The notes beneath the pieces were generated by a model. The model was not told the origin of the DNA. It searched no databases and worked only from the letters and a program-made list of their open reading frames with translations. DNA of 64,000 bases, taken from contig NZ_QDGA01000020.1 of assembly GCF_003347665.1 (NCBI RefSeq), positions 1 to 64,000 of the forward strand. Direction: 5' to 3'. A program made the position numbers and the translations under genes. Origin of the DNA: Microvirga calopogonii (lineage in GTDB: Bacteria > Pseudomonadota > Alphaproteobacteria > Rhizobiales > Beijerinckiaceae). Positions 45,588-56,563 of this stretch are shown one piece after another (within the stretch, counting starts at the first letter, position 1; each line of letters starts with the position of its first letter).

Positions 45588-45699
45588 GCGCATCGTGCGG
45601 AAAAGTGGATCCGGTTTTCCGCCCGAACGATGCGCCAGCCAAGAGGAAGAGCATCGGATTCGATCCCAAAAGTGGATTCCACTTTTGGGTCCGATGCTC
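45588..45699. repeat. Paired palindromes, family A then family B
   Basis: Unit A (45588-45636): GCGCATCGTGCGGAAAAGTG then GATCCGGTTTTCCGC and CGATGCGC. Unit B (about 45650-45699): GAGCATCGG, CCAAAAGTGGATTCCACTTT and CCGATGCTC. They follow the pal stop by 11 bases. Confidence 0.9.
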
Positions 45700-45721
45700 A
45701 TTCAAGCCCTCGTGAACCCGC

Positions 45722-45757
45722 AAAGCGCCGCCACATTCTCGCCGTGGCGGCGCTTTT
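45722..45757 (+). terminator. Terminator after pal
   Basis: Arms AAAGCGCCGCCAC and GTGGCGGCGCTTT are perfectly complementary around 9 bases, ending in TTTT. Only 44 bases remain before cpoB, so cpoB depends on read-through or on a promoter placed within the repeat. Confidence 0.85.
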
Positions 45758-45801
45758 GTGTTATCGGCCTCCTCGTTCGAGGACCCTCACGGTATCCCAG
45801 C

Positions 45802-46782
45802 ATGTTTCGACGCCTGTTTGTCTTTTCCGCCTTTGCTCTCACTCTGGCCGCCACTTCGGTTTTTCCTGCCGCCGCGCAGGATGCCGCTGATGCGATCGTG
45901 CGCCTGAACCGGCTCGAGAGCCAGTTCCGCCAGCTCTCCGGCCAGATGGAGCAGCTCCAGTACGAAAACCGCCAGCTCAAGGAGCAGCTCCGCAAGTTCC
46001 AGGAGGACGTGGAGTTCCGGTTCCAGGAGCGGAGCGGCGGTTCGCGTCCTTCCACGCCGCCAACGGCAACGCCCTCGCGCCCCGCCCAGCCGGCTCCGGC
46101 TCCGGCTCCGGCCCAGCCGCAGCGACGCAGCGACGTGTTCGATCCGTCCGAGACGCCGGATGCGCCCGGCGCTCCGCGTCCACTCGGCACCACGGCGCCG
46201 TCCGCTCCGCTGACGGCAGACGCGAATCGTCCCGTGCCGCTGCCCGGCGGGCAGCTCGCGGAGCTGATCGAGCAGGACGAACAGGGCGGCCTCGACGGCG
46301 CTCCGATGGATGGCGGCGGGCATGACAGCATGACCGCCCTGCCGCAGGGAGCTCTTGCGGAGCGCCCCGGCCCGAGCGTCGCGGCGACGAGCGTGGGCAA
46401 CCCGCGCTCCGACTTCGACGCGGCCTATGCCTCCTTCTCGCAGAAGCAATACGACCAGGCCGAGATGGGCTTTCGCCGCTTCCTTCAGTCCAATCCCCGC
46501 GACAAGCTGGTGCCTGAGGCGACCTTCTGGCTGGGCGAGACCTATCTCCAGCGCGGCCGCTATCGCGAGGCCGCCGAGCAGTTCCTGAACGTCTCCGCCG
46601 AACATCCCGATGCCGCCAAGGCGCCCGATGCCCTCCTGCGGCTCGGCATCTCCCTGAACGGGCTCGGCGCCAAGGATCGTGCCTGCGCCGTCCTGGCGGA
46701 GCTCGACCGCAAGTATCCTCAGGCCTCCGCTCCCGTCCGTCAGGCGTCCGACCGCGAGCAGAAGCGCATCAAGTGCAGCTGA
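45802..46782 (+). CDS. cpoB: Cell division coordinator CpoB (YbgF)
   Basis: 326 residues. A signal peptide (FVFSAFALTLAATSVFPAAAQ), a trimerising coiled coil (AIVRLNRLESQFRQLSGQME, about 32-75), a long Pro/Ala linker (90-190) and a C-terminal TPR domain (DFDAAYASFSQKQYDQAEMG, about 205-320) give the CpoB layout. It links peptidoglycan synthesis with Tol-driven constriction in the periplasm. The ATG at 45802 is chosen because longer readings translate the A/B repeat. It precedes tilS by 31 bases. Confidence 0.93.
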   Translation: MFRRLFVFSAFALTLAATSVFPAAAQDAADAIVRLNRLESQFRQLSGQMEQLQYENRQLKEQLRKFQEDVEFRFQERSGGSRPSTPPTATPSRPAQPAPAPAPAQPQRRSDVFDPSETPDAPGAPRPLGTTAPSAPLTADANRPVPLPGGQLAELIEQDEQGGLDGAPMDGGGHDSMTALPQGALAERPGPSVAATSVGNPRSDFDAAYASFSQKQYDQAEMGFRRFLQSNPRDKLVPEATFWLGETYLQRGRYREAAEQFLNVSAEHPDAAKAPDALLRLGISLNGLGAKDRACAVLAELDRKYPQASAPVRQASDREQKRIKCS

Positions 46783-46813
46783 GCCGCTGACGATTTTCGA
46801 CCAGAGCCGAACG

Positions 46814-47839
46814 ATGGCCTCGCCTCCACCTCCCGACGATGCGCTCTCGGTTGAAGGGCTGGAGCACCTTTTCGCTTCCTTGAACCAGGCCTCGGGCATC
46901 GTGGCGGCCGTGTCCGGCGGGCCCGATTCGACCGCCCTGATGCACCTGCTCGCCCGCTGGCATGAAGCGGGTTCACGGCCTCCCGTTCTCGTCGCCACAA
47001 TCGACCATGGCCTGCGGCCCGAGGCTGCCGAGGAGGCCGCTTTCGTCGCGCGGGAGGCCGGCGCCCTGGGCCTGCCTCACCGGATTCTCGCCTGGACGGG
47101 AGACAAGCCCCGGACCGGAATCCAGGCGGCCGCGCGCGATGCTCGCTATCGGCTCCTCGCCGACCACGCGCATGCGGCCGGGGCATCGCATCTCGTCACG
47201 GCCCATACCCTCGACGATCAGGCCGAGACGGTGATGATGCGCCTGGCCCGGGGCTCGGGCCTGTCAGGGCTCTCCGGCATGCGCCGGGAGACGGAGCGTC
47301 ACGGCATCATCCATGCGAGGCCCTTGCTCGACTGGCCGAAGGCGCGCCTGCTCGATCTCTGCCGGGGCCAAGGCTGGCGCTTCGTCGAGGATCCGTCCAA
47401 TGCCAATGCGCTCTATGCCCGTGTCCGCTGGCGCGGGCTCATGCCGCTGCTGGCGGCGGAGGGGCTCGACGCTGACCGCCTGGCGCGTTTCGCCGAGCGA
47501 GCCGCCCGCGCCGACGAAGCCCTCGACCTCAAGGCGCGGGAGGCCCTGGAGCGGGCAGGGTTCTCCGATGCGGGCGGTCATCTCTCGTTCGAGGGCGGCA
47601 TCCTTGCAAGCGAGCCTTTCGAAATTGCCCTGCGGGTCTTGGAGCAGGCCCTGTCAAGGGCCGGGCTCGCGCTCGACAACAGCCGTTTGAACAGGCTCGA
47701 ATCCTGCGCGGAGCGTCTGAGGAGGGCCATTGGAGCAGGGCAGGCCTTGAGCCTCACAGTCGCTGGAGCGCTCGTGCGGCTGGATCCTTCGGGTAGGGTG
47801 TCGATCAGGCCGGAACCGCCGAGGCGGCGGGGCCGTTAG
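46814..47839 (+). CDS. tilS: tRNA(Ile)-lysidine synthetase
   Basis: 341 residues. The N-terminal PP-loop ATPase has AAVSGGPDSTALMHLLARW (about 29-47) and HTLDDQAETVMMRLARGSG. A C-terminal helical part is shortened compared with E. coli. The enzyme puts lysine on C34 of a minor isoleucine tRNA so that it reads AUA. The ATG at 46814 fits the domain start. The order pal-cpoB-tilS-ftsH is usual in alphaproteobacteria. Confidence 0.93.
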   Translation: MASPPPPDDALSVEGLEHLFASLNQASGIVAAVSGGPDSTALMHLLARWHEAGSRPPVLVATIDHGLRPEAAEEAAFVAREAGALGLPHRILAWTGDKPRTGIQAAARDARYRLLADHAHAAGASHLVTAHTLDDQAETVMMRLARGSGLSGLSGMRRETERHGIIHARPLLDWPKARLLDLCRGQGWRFVEDPSNANALYARVRWRGLMPLLAAEGLDADRLARFAERAARADEALDLKAREALERAGFSDAGGHLSFEGGILASEPFEIALRVLEQALSRAGLALDNSRLNRLESCAERLRRAIGAGQALSLTVAGALVRLDPSGRVSIRPEPPRRRGR

Positions 47840-47984
47840 CCAAAACTCTTAGCCAACGTTATCGGATCGCGCCGTATAGGCGCCGCATTCCCTTGGCAAG
47901 GCGAGACGGTGTGCCTACATTGAGTTTAACCGCACGGGGAGACCTCCTCGCGCTTCATCTCCCTCTGGGGCAGAACCTGATCCG

Positions 47985-49904
<1,920 letters not shown>

Positions 49905-49932
49905 AGGCGCAACCGGTCTGTAAAATTCAGGG

Positions 49933-49961
49933 CGCCCGCCATCCGGCGGGCGTTCTTTTTT
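49933..49961 (+). terminator. Terminator of ftsH
   Basis: CGCCCGCC-ATCC-GGCGGGCG hairpin followed by TTCTTTTTT, about 28 bases past the ftsH stop. Confidence 0.9.
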
Positions 49962-50129
49962 GTTTACCTCAAAGATCTAATACTCCCTAAGGGGCGGGCT
50001 TGAGGCTGTAACAATCGCTTATCACTTGTGATGGCACGCATTGGCCCGAGAGCCTTGACCGAATTCGGGGAGGTTGCTTTGAAAAAGCCAAAGCGTGGAT
50101 TGGCGCTACGGAATGCGGAGACAAGGCAC

Positions 50130-51485
50130 GTGCGTAAATACTTCGGGACGGACGGAATTCGGGGCCGCGCCAACGGGATCATCACGCCGGATCTGGCCCT
50201 CAAGGTCGGACAGGCGGCGGGTCTCATGTTCCAGCAGCGCGGCGAGTACCGTCACCGGGTCGTGATCGGCAAGGACACGCGGCTGTCCGGCTACATGATC
50301 GAATCGGCTCTCCAGGCCGGGTTCACCTCGGTCGGCATGGACGTGCTCCTGCTCGGCCCGATCCCGACCCCGGCCGTCGCCATGTTGACGCGTTCCATGC
50401 GCTGCGACCTGGGAGTCATGATTTCCGCCTCCCACAACCCCTACGAGGACAACGGCATCAAGCTGTTCGGCCCCGACGGGTTCAAGCTGAGCGACGAAAT
50501 GGAGCTTCAGATCGAGGCTCTGATCGATTCCGACCTCACGCGGCGCCTGGCCGATTCCGCCACCCTCGGCCGCGCCAAGCGCATCGAGAGCGTCCAGGCC
50601 CGCTATATCGAGTTCGCCAAGCGCACCCTGCCGCGCCAGATCGACCTGGAAGGCATGCGCGTCGTGATCGATTGCGCCAACGGCGCCGGCTACAAGGTCG
50701 CCCCGGAGGCCCTGTGGGAGCTGGGCGCCGAGGTCGTGTCCATCGGCGTCGAGCCCAACGGCTTCAACATCAACCACGATGTCGGTTCCACCGCGCCGGA
50801 TGCCCTGATCCACAAGGTGCGCGAGCTGCGCGCCGATGTCGGCATCGCCCTCGACGGCGACGCCGACCGGGTTCTGATCGTCGACGAGAAGGGCCACAAG
50901 GTCGATGGCGACCAGCTCATGGGCGTCGTCGCCCGCTCCTGGAAGGAGGACGGCCGCCTCTCGCAGGCCGGCATCGTCGCGACGATCATGTCCAATCTCG
51001 GCCTGGAGCGCTTCCTGAACGGCATGGGCCTCGGCCTCGTGCGCACCGCCGTCGGCGACCGTTACGTGCTCGAGCATATGCGGGCCAACGGCTACAATCT
51101 CGGCGGCGAGCAGTCGGGCCACATCATCATGTCCGACTACACCACCACCGGCGACGGCCTCGTGGCGGCCCTCCAGCTCCTGGCGGTGGTCAAGAGCCTC
51201 GGCAAGCCCGTCTCCGAAGTCTGCCATTGCTTCGAGCCGCTGCCGCAGGTGCTCAAGAACGTACGCTACAAGTCCGGCAAGCCCCTGCAGGAGGCCTCGG
51301 TCATCAAGGCGATCGAGTCCGGGCGCGAGACCCTCGGCAATGCCGGCCGCCTCGTGATCCGCCCGTCCGGCACGGAACCCGTCATTCGCGTCATGGGTGA
51401 GGGCGACAACGCGGACCTCGTCAACCGCGTGGTGGACGACGTGGTGGAAGCCGTCACCCAGGCGGCGTCCAAGGCTGCGGCGTAA
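50130..51485 (+). CDS. glmM: Phosphoglucosamine mutase
   Basis: 451 residues. It makes glucosamine-1-phosphate for peptidoglycan and lipopolysaccharide. [12 protein letters not shown] opens the protein, [16 protein letters not shown] holds the phosphorylated serine at about 101, [15 protein letters not shown] binds magnesium, and [16 protein letters not shown] ends the sugar site. The start is GTG at 50130 with AAGG close by, which gives the normal length. An upstream in-frame extension to 50028 would add 34 unrelated residues. The 225-base gap from ftsH should hold its promoter. Confidence 0.95.
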   Translation: MRKYFGTDGIRGRANGIITPDLALKVGQAAGLMFQQRGEYRHRVVIGKDTRLSGYMIESALQAGFTSVGMDVLLLGPIPTPAVAMLTRSMRCDLGVMISASHNPYEDNGIKLFGPDGFKLSDEMELQIEALIDSDLTRRLADSATLGRAKRIESVQARYIEFAKRTLPRQIDLEGMRVVIDCANGAGYKVAPEALWELGAEVVSIGVEPNGFNINHDVGSTAPDALIHKVRELRADVGIALDGDADRVLIVDEKGHKVDGDQLMGVVARSWKEDGRLSQAGIVATIMSNLGLERFLNGMGLGLVRTAVGDRYVLEHMRANGYNLGGEQSGHIIMSDYTTTGDGLVAALQLLAVVKSLGKPVSEVCHCFEPLPQVLKNVRYKSGKPLQEASVIKAIESGRETLGNAGRLVIRPSGTEPVIRVMGEGDNADLVNRVVDDVVEAVTQAASKAAA

Positions 51486-51506
51486 AACGCGCTACCGTTT
51501 CTGTCT

Positions 51507-51551
51507 CAAAGCAAAAGCCCCGGCGAGATGCTCGCCGGGGCTTTTGCTTTG
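51507..51551. terminator. Strong terminator of glmM
   Basis: A perfect 21-bp inverted repeat around ATG, from CAAAGCAAAAGCCCC to GGGGCTTTTGCTTTG, with T-runs on both strands, 21 bases after glmM. Confidence 0.92.
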
Positions 51552-51577
51552 AGCGCTTCAAAGAGGCTGCTTTAACT

Positions 51578-51711
51578 CCCAACCTCATCCTGAGGAGCAG
51601 CGCAGCTGCGTCTCGAAGGAGGATCCAGTGCTCTCCGGATCCAGTGCTCTCCGGAGGCGCCCTCGTCCTTCGAGACGCCGCCTCCGGCGGCCCTCAGGAT
51701 GAGGGCTTGGG
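51578..51711. repeat. Family E long inverted repeat with internal duplication
   Basis: CCTCATCCTGAGGAGC and GTCTCGAAGGAGGATCC on the left answer CGTCCTTCGAGACGC and CCTCAGGATGAGG on the right. In the middle GATCCAGTGCTCTCCG is exactly doubled (51622-51637, 51638-51653). A second copy of the family is at 63727-63934. It lies between glmM and the RND permease gene. Confidence 0.85.
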
Positions 51712-51732
51712 AAGATACAGTCTAAGCCCCCA

Positions 51733-54700
51733 TCACTCCGCCGCCTGCGCGGGCGGCACCTGCTTCGTGCGCGACGGCAGGTCCTCGCCGTGGGCGACCT
51801 GGCCCGTCTCGGCGCGGAGCTTGTCGAGCAGCTCGCTCACATAGGTGGCGGGCTTGGTGAAGCCGCCGATGAGCAGGTAGATCGACGGGACCACGAGCAT
51901 CGTCAGCATGGTCGAGACCGTGACGCCGCCGACGATCACCGAGCCGATGGCGTTGCGCGCCTCGGCGCCGGCGCCGGTCGACAGGGCGAGCGGGATGGCG
52001 CCGCCGATCATGGCGATCGAGGTCATCAGGATCGGTCGCAGGCGCAGGACCGAGGCCTCGACCACCGCATCCCGCACCGAATACCCGCGCTCGCGCAGCT
52101 GGTTCGAGAACTCGACGATCAGGATGCCGTTCTTGGTCATGAGGCCGATGAGCAGGATCATGCCGATCTGGCTGTAGATGTTGAGCGTCTGGCCCGTGAT
52201 GAACAGGGCCAGCAATCCGCCGGTCACCGCGAGCGGCACGGTGAGCATGATGATGAACGGGTTGATCCAGCTCTCGAACTGCGCGGCCAGCACCAGGAAC
52301 ACCACCAGGAGCGCCATGGCGAAGGTCAGGTAGATCGCGCCGGTCGAATCCAGGAAGTCCTTGGACTGGCCCGTGTAGCCGATGCGCACCTCCGCCGGCA
52401 GGTTGTCGCGCACGATCTGCTGGAGAATGTCCAGGCCTTCGCCGATGGAGACGCCCGGCGCCAGCGACGACTGGATCGTGATCGACCGCAGGCGGTCGAA
52501 CCGGTTCAGGGCCTGCGGGGCGGCCGATTCCGTCAGGGTGACGAAGGAGGAGAGCGGAACGAGCTCGCCGTTGGCAGCGCGCACGAAGGTGTTGGTGAGG
52601 TCGTTGGGCGTCGCCCGGTCCTGGGCGCGGGCCCGCATGATCACCGGATATTCGTCGCCGCGGCTGACGAAGGTGGAGATCTCGGTCTCACCGAACATCA
52701 GCTGGAGCGTGTTGCCGATATCCTCCACGGAGACGCCGAGATCGGCGGCGCGCTGGCGGTCGATCTGCACGCGGATATCCGGCTGCGACTCGCGGTAGTT
52801 GGAGTCCATGTTGACGAACTTGCCGGTCTCCTGGGCCTTCTGCATGACGATGTCGCGCCAGCCGCGGATCGTTTCGTAATCGGGCCCGCCGAGCACGAAC
52901 TGGATTGGCTGGCCGAAGCCGCCCGCGCCGCCGAAGGCGGGCGGATTGACGACCGAGACGCGCGCGCCGGGGAAGTTCGACACCTTCGGCGTCATCTGGC
53001 GCACGATGTCCTGCTGGGTCTGGGTGCGCTCCTCCCATGGCACGAGGCGCACGATCACGATGCCTTCGTTGACCGGGGAGGGGCGGGCGAAGCCCGGAGC
53101 GACCTGGCTCAGCATCGAGGCGACGAGGCCCTGCTCCTGCAGGGGCATGAGGGCCTTCTCGACCTCCTTCACCCGGTCGCGGGTATAGTCGAGGCTCGCG
53201 CCTTCCGGGGCCTGGAGGCGGACGATGATGGCGCCGCGGTCCTCCGTCGGGGCGAACTCCTTCGGCAGGGACTGGAACAGGCCATAGGCCGACAGCGACA
53301 CCAGGAAGCCGACGAAGAGAATGATCACCGGAGCCCTCAGGGCGCGGGAAAGCAGCCAGCGATAGCCGCCGTTCATCTTCTCGAAGAGCGGCTCGGTCAT
53401 GCGCTGGATCCGGCCATGGGCGGGCACCATGAGCTTGGAGCACAGCATCGGGGTCAGCGTGCGCGCCACGACGCCCGAGAAGAAGATCGAGGCGGCGAGC
53501 GTGATGCCGAATTCGCGGAAGAGCTTGCCGGTGTTGCCGGTCATGAAGGCGAGCGGCACGAACACGGCCATGAGGGTCGCCGTGGTGGCGATCACCGCGA
53601 AGCCGATCTCGCGGGCGCCGTCGAAGGAGGCGAGCAGCGGCGGCTGGCCCTCCTCGATGCGCCGGTGCACGTTCTCGATCTCCACGATGGCGTCGTCCAC
53701 CACGATGCCGATGGCCAGCACGATGGCGAGCAGGGTCAGCACGTTGATGGAGGCGCCGAAGAAGGCCATGACCATGAAGGCCGCGATGATCGACACGGGG
53801 ATCGCCACCATGGCCACGATGGTGGAGCGCCAGTCGCGCAGGAAGAGCAGGATCACCAGGATCACGAGCGCCACGCCTTCCACGAGGGTGTGCAGCACGC
53901 CCTCGATGGAGGCGCGGATGAACTGGCTTTCGTCATAGGCGACTTCCGCCGTCGTGCCGGGCGGCAGGGAGCCCTTGAGCTCCTCCAGCTCCTTGCGCAC
54001 GCCGTCGACCACGGACAGCGTGTTGGCGATCGATTGGCGCACGACTCCGAGGCCGATGGCGGTCTCGCCGGATTGGTAGAATTCGAAGCGCGTGTCCTCC
54101 GGCCCCACCTCGACCTGGGCGACCTCGCCGAGCCGGACCAGGTAGCCGTTCTTGTTGGTGACGATCACCTGCTGGAACTGCTCGGGGGTCGCGAGGCGGG
54201 AATCGGTCTTGACGGTGAATTCGCGCTGGCTGGACTCGATCCGGCCGCCCGGCAGCTCCACGTTCTGGCGCTTGATGGCGGTTTCGAGATCCTGAACCGT
54301 GAGGCCGCGGGCGGCGAGCGCCGGCCGGTCGACCCAGATCCGCATGGCGTAGCGCCGCTCGCCGCTGAGGTTCACGTTGGCGACGCCCGGCACGGTGGAC
54401 AGGCGATCGACGTAGACGCGCTTGAGGAAGTCGCTGAGTTCGAGCGCATCCAGGCTGGTGGACGTGACGCCCACCCACAGGATGGCCGAGGCATTGGCAT
54501 CGACCTTGCGGACCACCGGCGTGTCGGCCCCGTCCGGGAGCCGTCCGGTGATGCGGGAGATGGCGTCGCGCACGTCGGAGGTGGCGGCTTCCGGATCGCG
54601 GGAGACCTCGAACTCGATGGAGACCGACGAGCGGTCGTTCTGGCTCTGCGACGTGATCTGGCGGATACCTTCGATGCCCGCGACCGCGCCCTCGATGATC

Positions 54701-54894
54701 TCCGTCACCCGGCTCTCGATCACCTCGTTCGAGGCGCCGCGATAGACCGTGGAGACCGAAACGACCGGGCGGTCGACCTGCGGGTACTCGCGAACCGGCA
54801 GGTTCATGAGCGCTGCTAGGCCGCCCACGATCAGCAGCAGACTGACCACGACGGCGAAGACGGGACGGCGGATGAAGAGGTCTGAAACCTGCAT
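51733..54894 (-). CDS. RND efflux transporter permease (AcrB/HAE1 family)
   Basis: 1053 residues. Twelve membrane helices in two halves with large periplasmic loops. The N-terminus SDLFIRRPVFAVVVSLLLIV, FGASINVLTLLAIVLAIGIVVDDAIVEIENV (helix 4 with the proton-relay aspartates) and IGMILLIGLMTKNGILIVEF in the second half are diagnostic. The inner-membrane pump uses the proton gradient to expel drugs or other toxic compounds. It lacks a clear ribosome site. It is downstream of its adaptor gene, with an F repeat between. No outer-membrane channel gene is nearby. Confidence 0.94.
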   Translation of the reverse strand: MQVSDLFIRRPVFAVVVSLLLIVGGLAALMNLPVREYPQVDRPVVSVSTVYRGASNEVIESRVTEIIEGAVAGIEGIRQITSQSQNDRSSVSIEFEVSRDPEAATSDVRDAISRITGRLPDGADTPVVRKVDANASAILWVGVTSTSLDALELSDFLKRVYVDRLSTVPGVANVNLSGERRYAMRIWVDRPALAARGLTVQDLETAIKRQNVELPGGRIESSQREFTVKTDSRLATPEQFQQVIVTNKNGYLVRLGEVAQVEVGPEDTRFEFYQSGETAIGLGVVRQSIANTLSVVDGVRKELEELKGSLPPGTTAEVAYDESQFIRASIEGVLHTLVEGVALVILVILLFLRDWRSTIVAMVAIPVSIIAAFMVMAFFGASINVLTLLAIVLAIGIVVDDAIVEIENVHRRIEEGQPPLLASFDGAREIGFAVIATTATLMAVFVPLAFMTGNTGKLFREFGITLAASIFFSGVVARTLTPMLCSKLMVPAHGRIQRMTEPLFEKMNGGYRWLLSRALRAPVIILFVGFLVSLSAYGLFQSLPKEFAPTEDRGAIIVRLQAPEGASLDYTRDRVKEVEKALMPLQEQGLVASMLSQVAPGFARPSPVNEGIVIVRLVPWEERTQTQQDIVRQMTPKVSNFPGARVSVVNPPAFGGAGGFGQPIQFVLGGPDYETIRGWRDIVMQKAQETGKFVNMDSNYRESQPDIRVQIDRQRAADLGVSVEDIGNTLQLMFGETEISTFVSRGDEYPVIMRARAQDRATPNDLTNTFVRAANGELVPLSSFVTLTESAAPQALNRFDRLRSITIQSSLAPGVSIGEGLDILQQIVRDNLPAEVRIGYTGQSKDFLDSTGAIYLTFAMALLVVFLVLAAQFESWINPFIIMLTVPLAVTGGLLALFITGQTLNIYSQIGMILLIGLMTKNGILIVEFSNQLRERGYSVRDAVVEASVLRLRPILMTSIAMIGGAIPLALSTGAGAEARNAIGSVIVGGVTVSTMLTMLVVPSIYLLIGGFTKPATYVSELLDKLRAETGQVAHGEDLPSRTKQVPPAQAAE

Positions 54895-54943
54895 GGCTCT
54901 GGTCGATTCAGGTTAGGATCAAGTCTTTGATAAAGCACTTGCT

Positions 54944-55037
54944 GTCATCCCCGGCGAGCAAAGCGAGGGAAGGGGATCCATGATTACGCTTGGCACCATG
55001 GATCCCCTTCCCGGTCTTGCGGACCGCCGGGGATGAC
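54944..55037. repeat. Family F inverted repeat
   Basis: GTCATCCCCGGCGAGC with GGGAAGGGGATCCATG on the left is mirrored by CATGGATCCCCTTCCC with GCCGGGGATGAC on the right. It fills the 153-base gap between the adaptor and permease genes. Part of it resembles the right end of the element at 60490-60626. Confidence 0.85.
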
Positions 55038-55047
55038 ACGAACTGGT

Positions 55048-56316
55048 TCACTTCCGCTCGGCGGCCTGGGCGGCGCCGATGGCTTGCGGTACGTTCAATG
55101 AGGAGCGGGAGGGCTGCTCCCGGTTGGCCGCCGGAGCGGGAGCGGCCGGCGCGCCCGAGCCCACGGGGCGGGCGACGACCTCGGCCCCGGGGCGCACGCG
55201 CTGGACGCCCAGGACGACGATGGACTCGCCGGCCTTGAGCCCCTCGACCACCTCGACCTTGCCGCCCTGGCGCTGGCCGATGGTGATGACGCGGCGCTCC
55301 ACCTTGCTGTCCTTCACCGGATAGATGATGTGCCGCAGGCCTTCGCTGACGATGGCCTCCTCCGGCACCACGACGGCGTCGTCCTTGGTCGAAACCTCGA
55401 GGGCCACCGACAGGAACATGCCGGGTTTCAGGGCCTCGTCGGCATTATCGAACTCGGCCGTCAGGCGCGCCGTGCGGGTCGTCTGGTCCACGCGCGGGTC
55501 GATGGTGGAAACGCTGCCCTTGAAGGTGCGGCCCTTATAGGCCGCCGAGGTGGCGTTGACCGTCTGGCCGGGCTTGAGACGGCCCAGGAGGTTTTCCGGC
55601 ACCGCGAAGTCGAGGCGGATCTTGGACAGGTCGTCGAGGGAGGTGATGCGGGTGCCCGGGGCCACATAGGCGCCGAGCGAGACGGAGCGGGTGCCGACGC
55701 GGCCGGCAAAGGGCGCGCGGATCATCAGATCCTCGAGCCGGGCTTCCGCGGCCTTGCGCTGGGCGCGAGCGGAGGCGATCGACCCCTCCAGGGATTTCAT
55801 CTGGGCCGTGAGGTCCTCGACCTGGGCGCCGGTGCCGGCGCCGGTGCGGCTCAAAGCCTGGGCGCGCTCCAGCTTGATGGCGACTTCGTTCCGGAGCGCT
55901 TCGGCGCGGCTCGCCTCGGCATTGGCCTGCTCGATCTCGGCCCGGCGCTCGGCGGCGTCGAACTGGACCAGCATGTCCCCGGCCTTGACCTTCTGGCCCT
56001 CGTTGAAGCCGATCTCGCCCACGATGCCTGCCACCTTGGCGGTCACGGTGATCGATTCATAGGCACGCACCGTGCCGACCGATTCCCGGATCTCGACGAT
56101 GCGCCCGGTCTTGACCGTATCGACGTCGACCGTGGCGGGGCCGGTCGGGCCACCCCGTCCACGCCCGCCCTGGACGGCCTGCTGGCCAGCGGGTTGGCCC
56201 ACATACGCGCCGATCACGGGCAGATTGGCCAAATGGCCGCCCTGGTAGGCGTACCAGCCGCCAAAGCCTGCTGCCCCCAGCACGGCAATGACAGCGAGTT
56301 GACCGGACACACGCAT
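55048..56316 (-). CDS. RND efflux periplasmic adaptor (membrane fusion protein)
   Basis: 422 residues. One N-terminal anchor (QLAVIAVLGAAGFGGWYAYQ), a lipoyl-like beta-hairpin part (TVRAYESITVTAKVAGIVGE and MIRAPFAGRVGTRSVSLGAY), a coiled coil between (110-190), and a barrel domain (FAVPENLLGRLKPGQTVNAT). It bridges the RND pump to an outer-membrane channel. The C-terminal 35 residues are Pro/Ala-rich. GTTAGGAGC lies before the ATG. First gene of the pair, divergent from serC. Confidence 0.93.
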   Translation of the reverse strand: MRVSGQLAVIAVLGAAGFGGWYAYQGGHLANLPVIGAYVGQPAGQQAVQGGRGRGGPTGPATVDVDTVKTGRIVEIRESVGTVRAYESITVTAKVAGIVGEIGFNEGQKVKAGDMLVQFDAAERRAEIEQANAEASRAEALRNEVAIKLERAQALSRTGAGTGAQVEDLTAQMKSLEGSIASARAQRKAAEARLEDLMIRAPFAGRVGTRSVSLGAYVAPGTRITSLDDLSKIRLDFAVPENLLGRLKPGQTVNATSAAYKGRTFKGSVSTIDPRVDQTTRTARLTAEFDNADEALKPGMFLSVALEVSTKDDAVVVPEEAIVSEGLRHIIYPVKDSKVERRVITIGQRQGGKVEVVEGLKAGESIVVLGVQRVRPGAEVVARPVGSGAPAAPAPAANREQPSRSSLNVPQAIGAAQAAERK

Positions 56317-56400
56317 GCTCGCTCCTAACTCAGTCGTTCGACCTTATTGGCTTCTTGGTCGTAATTGTCGGAAGTGGTCCTAGCATAATACATGCCAAGT

Positions 56401-56451
56401 GCTGCGAACATAACGCAGCAAACACGATGTTTTGTATTACGATTTCGTAAT
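56401..56451. promoter_or_regulatory. Two palindromes between RND adaptor and serC
   Basis: GCTGCG-AACATAA-CGCAGC (56401-56419) and ATTACGA-TT-TCGTAAT (56436-56451) are perfect inverted repeats in an AT-richer stretch, 85-135 bases before the adaptor gene. They look like operators for a dimeric repressor such as a TetR protein. No regulator gene is adjacent. Confidence 0.5.
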
Positions 56452-56479
56452 CTGAAGACTTGCCCCGCCAAAAGGCGCC

Positions 56480-56508
56480 TTGACCGTGGCTTTCGCCTCA
56501 TTCATACC
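56480..56508 (+). promoter_or_regulatory. Possible serC promoter
   Basis: TTGACC (56480-56485), 17 bases, then CATACC (56503-56508). The expected start of transcription, near 56515, falls at the 5' edge of the leader RNA, which supports the call. Confidence 0.45.
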
Positions 56509-56512
56509 GGTT

Positions 56513-56560
56513 GGCGGGACACCTCTCCCCACCGAGAGGCGCCCATCTGTAAGGATGGAT
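56513..56560 (+). ncRNA. serC leader RNA motif
   Basis: Directly before serC two hairpins can form: CCTCTC-CCCACC-GAGAGG (56522-56539), embedded in GGGACA and CGCCC, and CCATC-TGTAAG-GATGG, whose loop and 3' arm contain the AAGG ribosome site. Layout and place match the serC motif described for alphaproteobacteria, thought to be a cis regulator of serC translation. The ligand, if any, is not known to me. Confidence 0.75.
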
Positions 56561-56563
56561 CAC

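Noticed and set aside
51790-54819. Open frame of about 1000 codons on the plus strand opposite the RND permease
   Set aside because: Same cause: very rich in His, Asp, Glu, Arg, no family, no ribosome site, fully antisense to a conserved gene.
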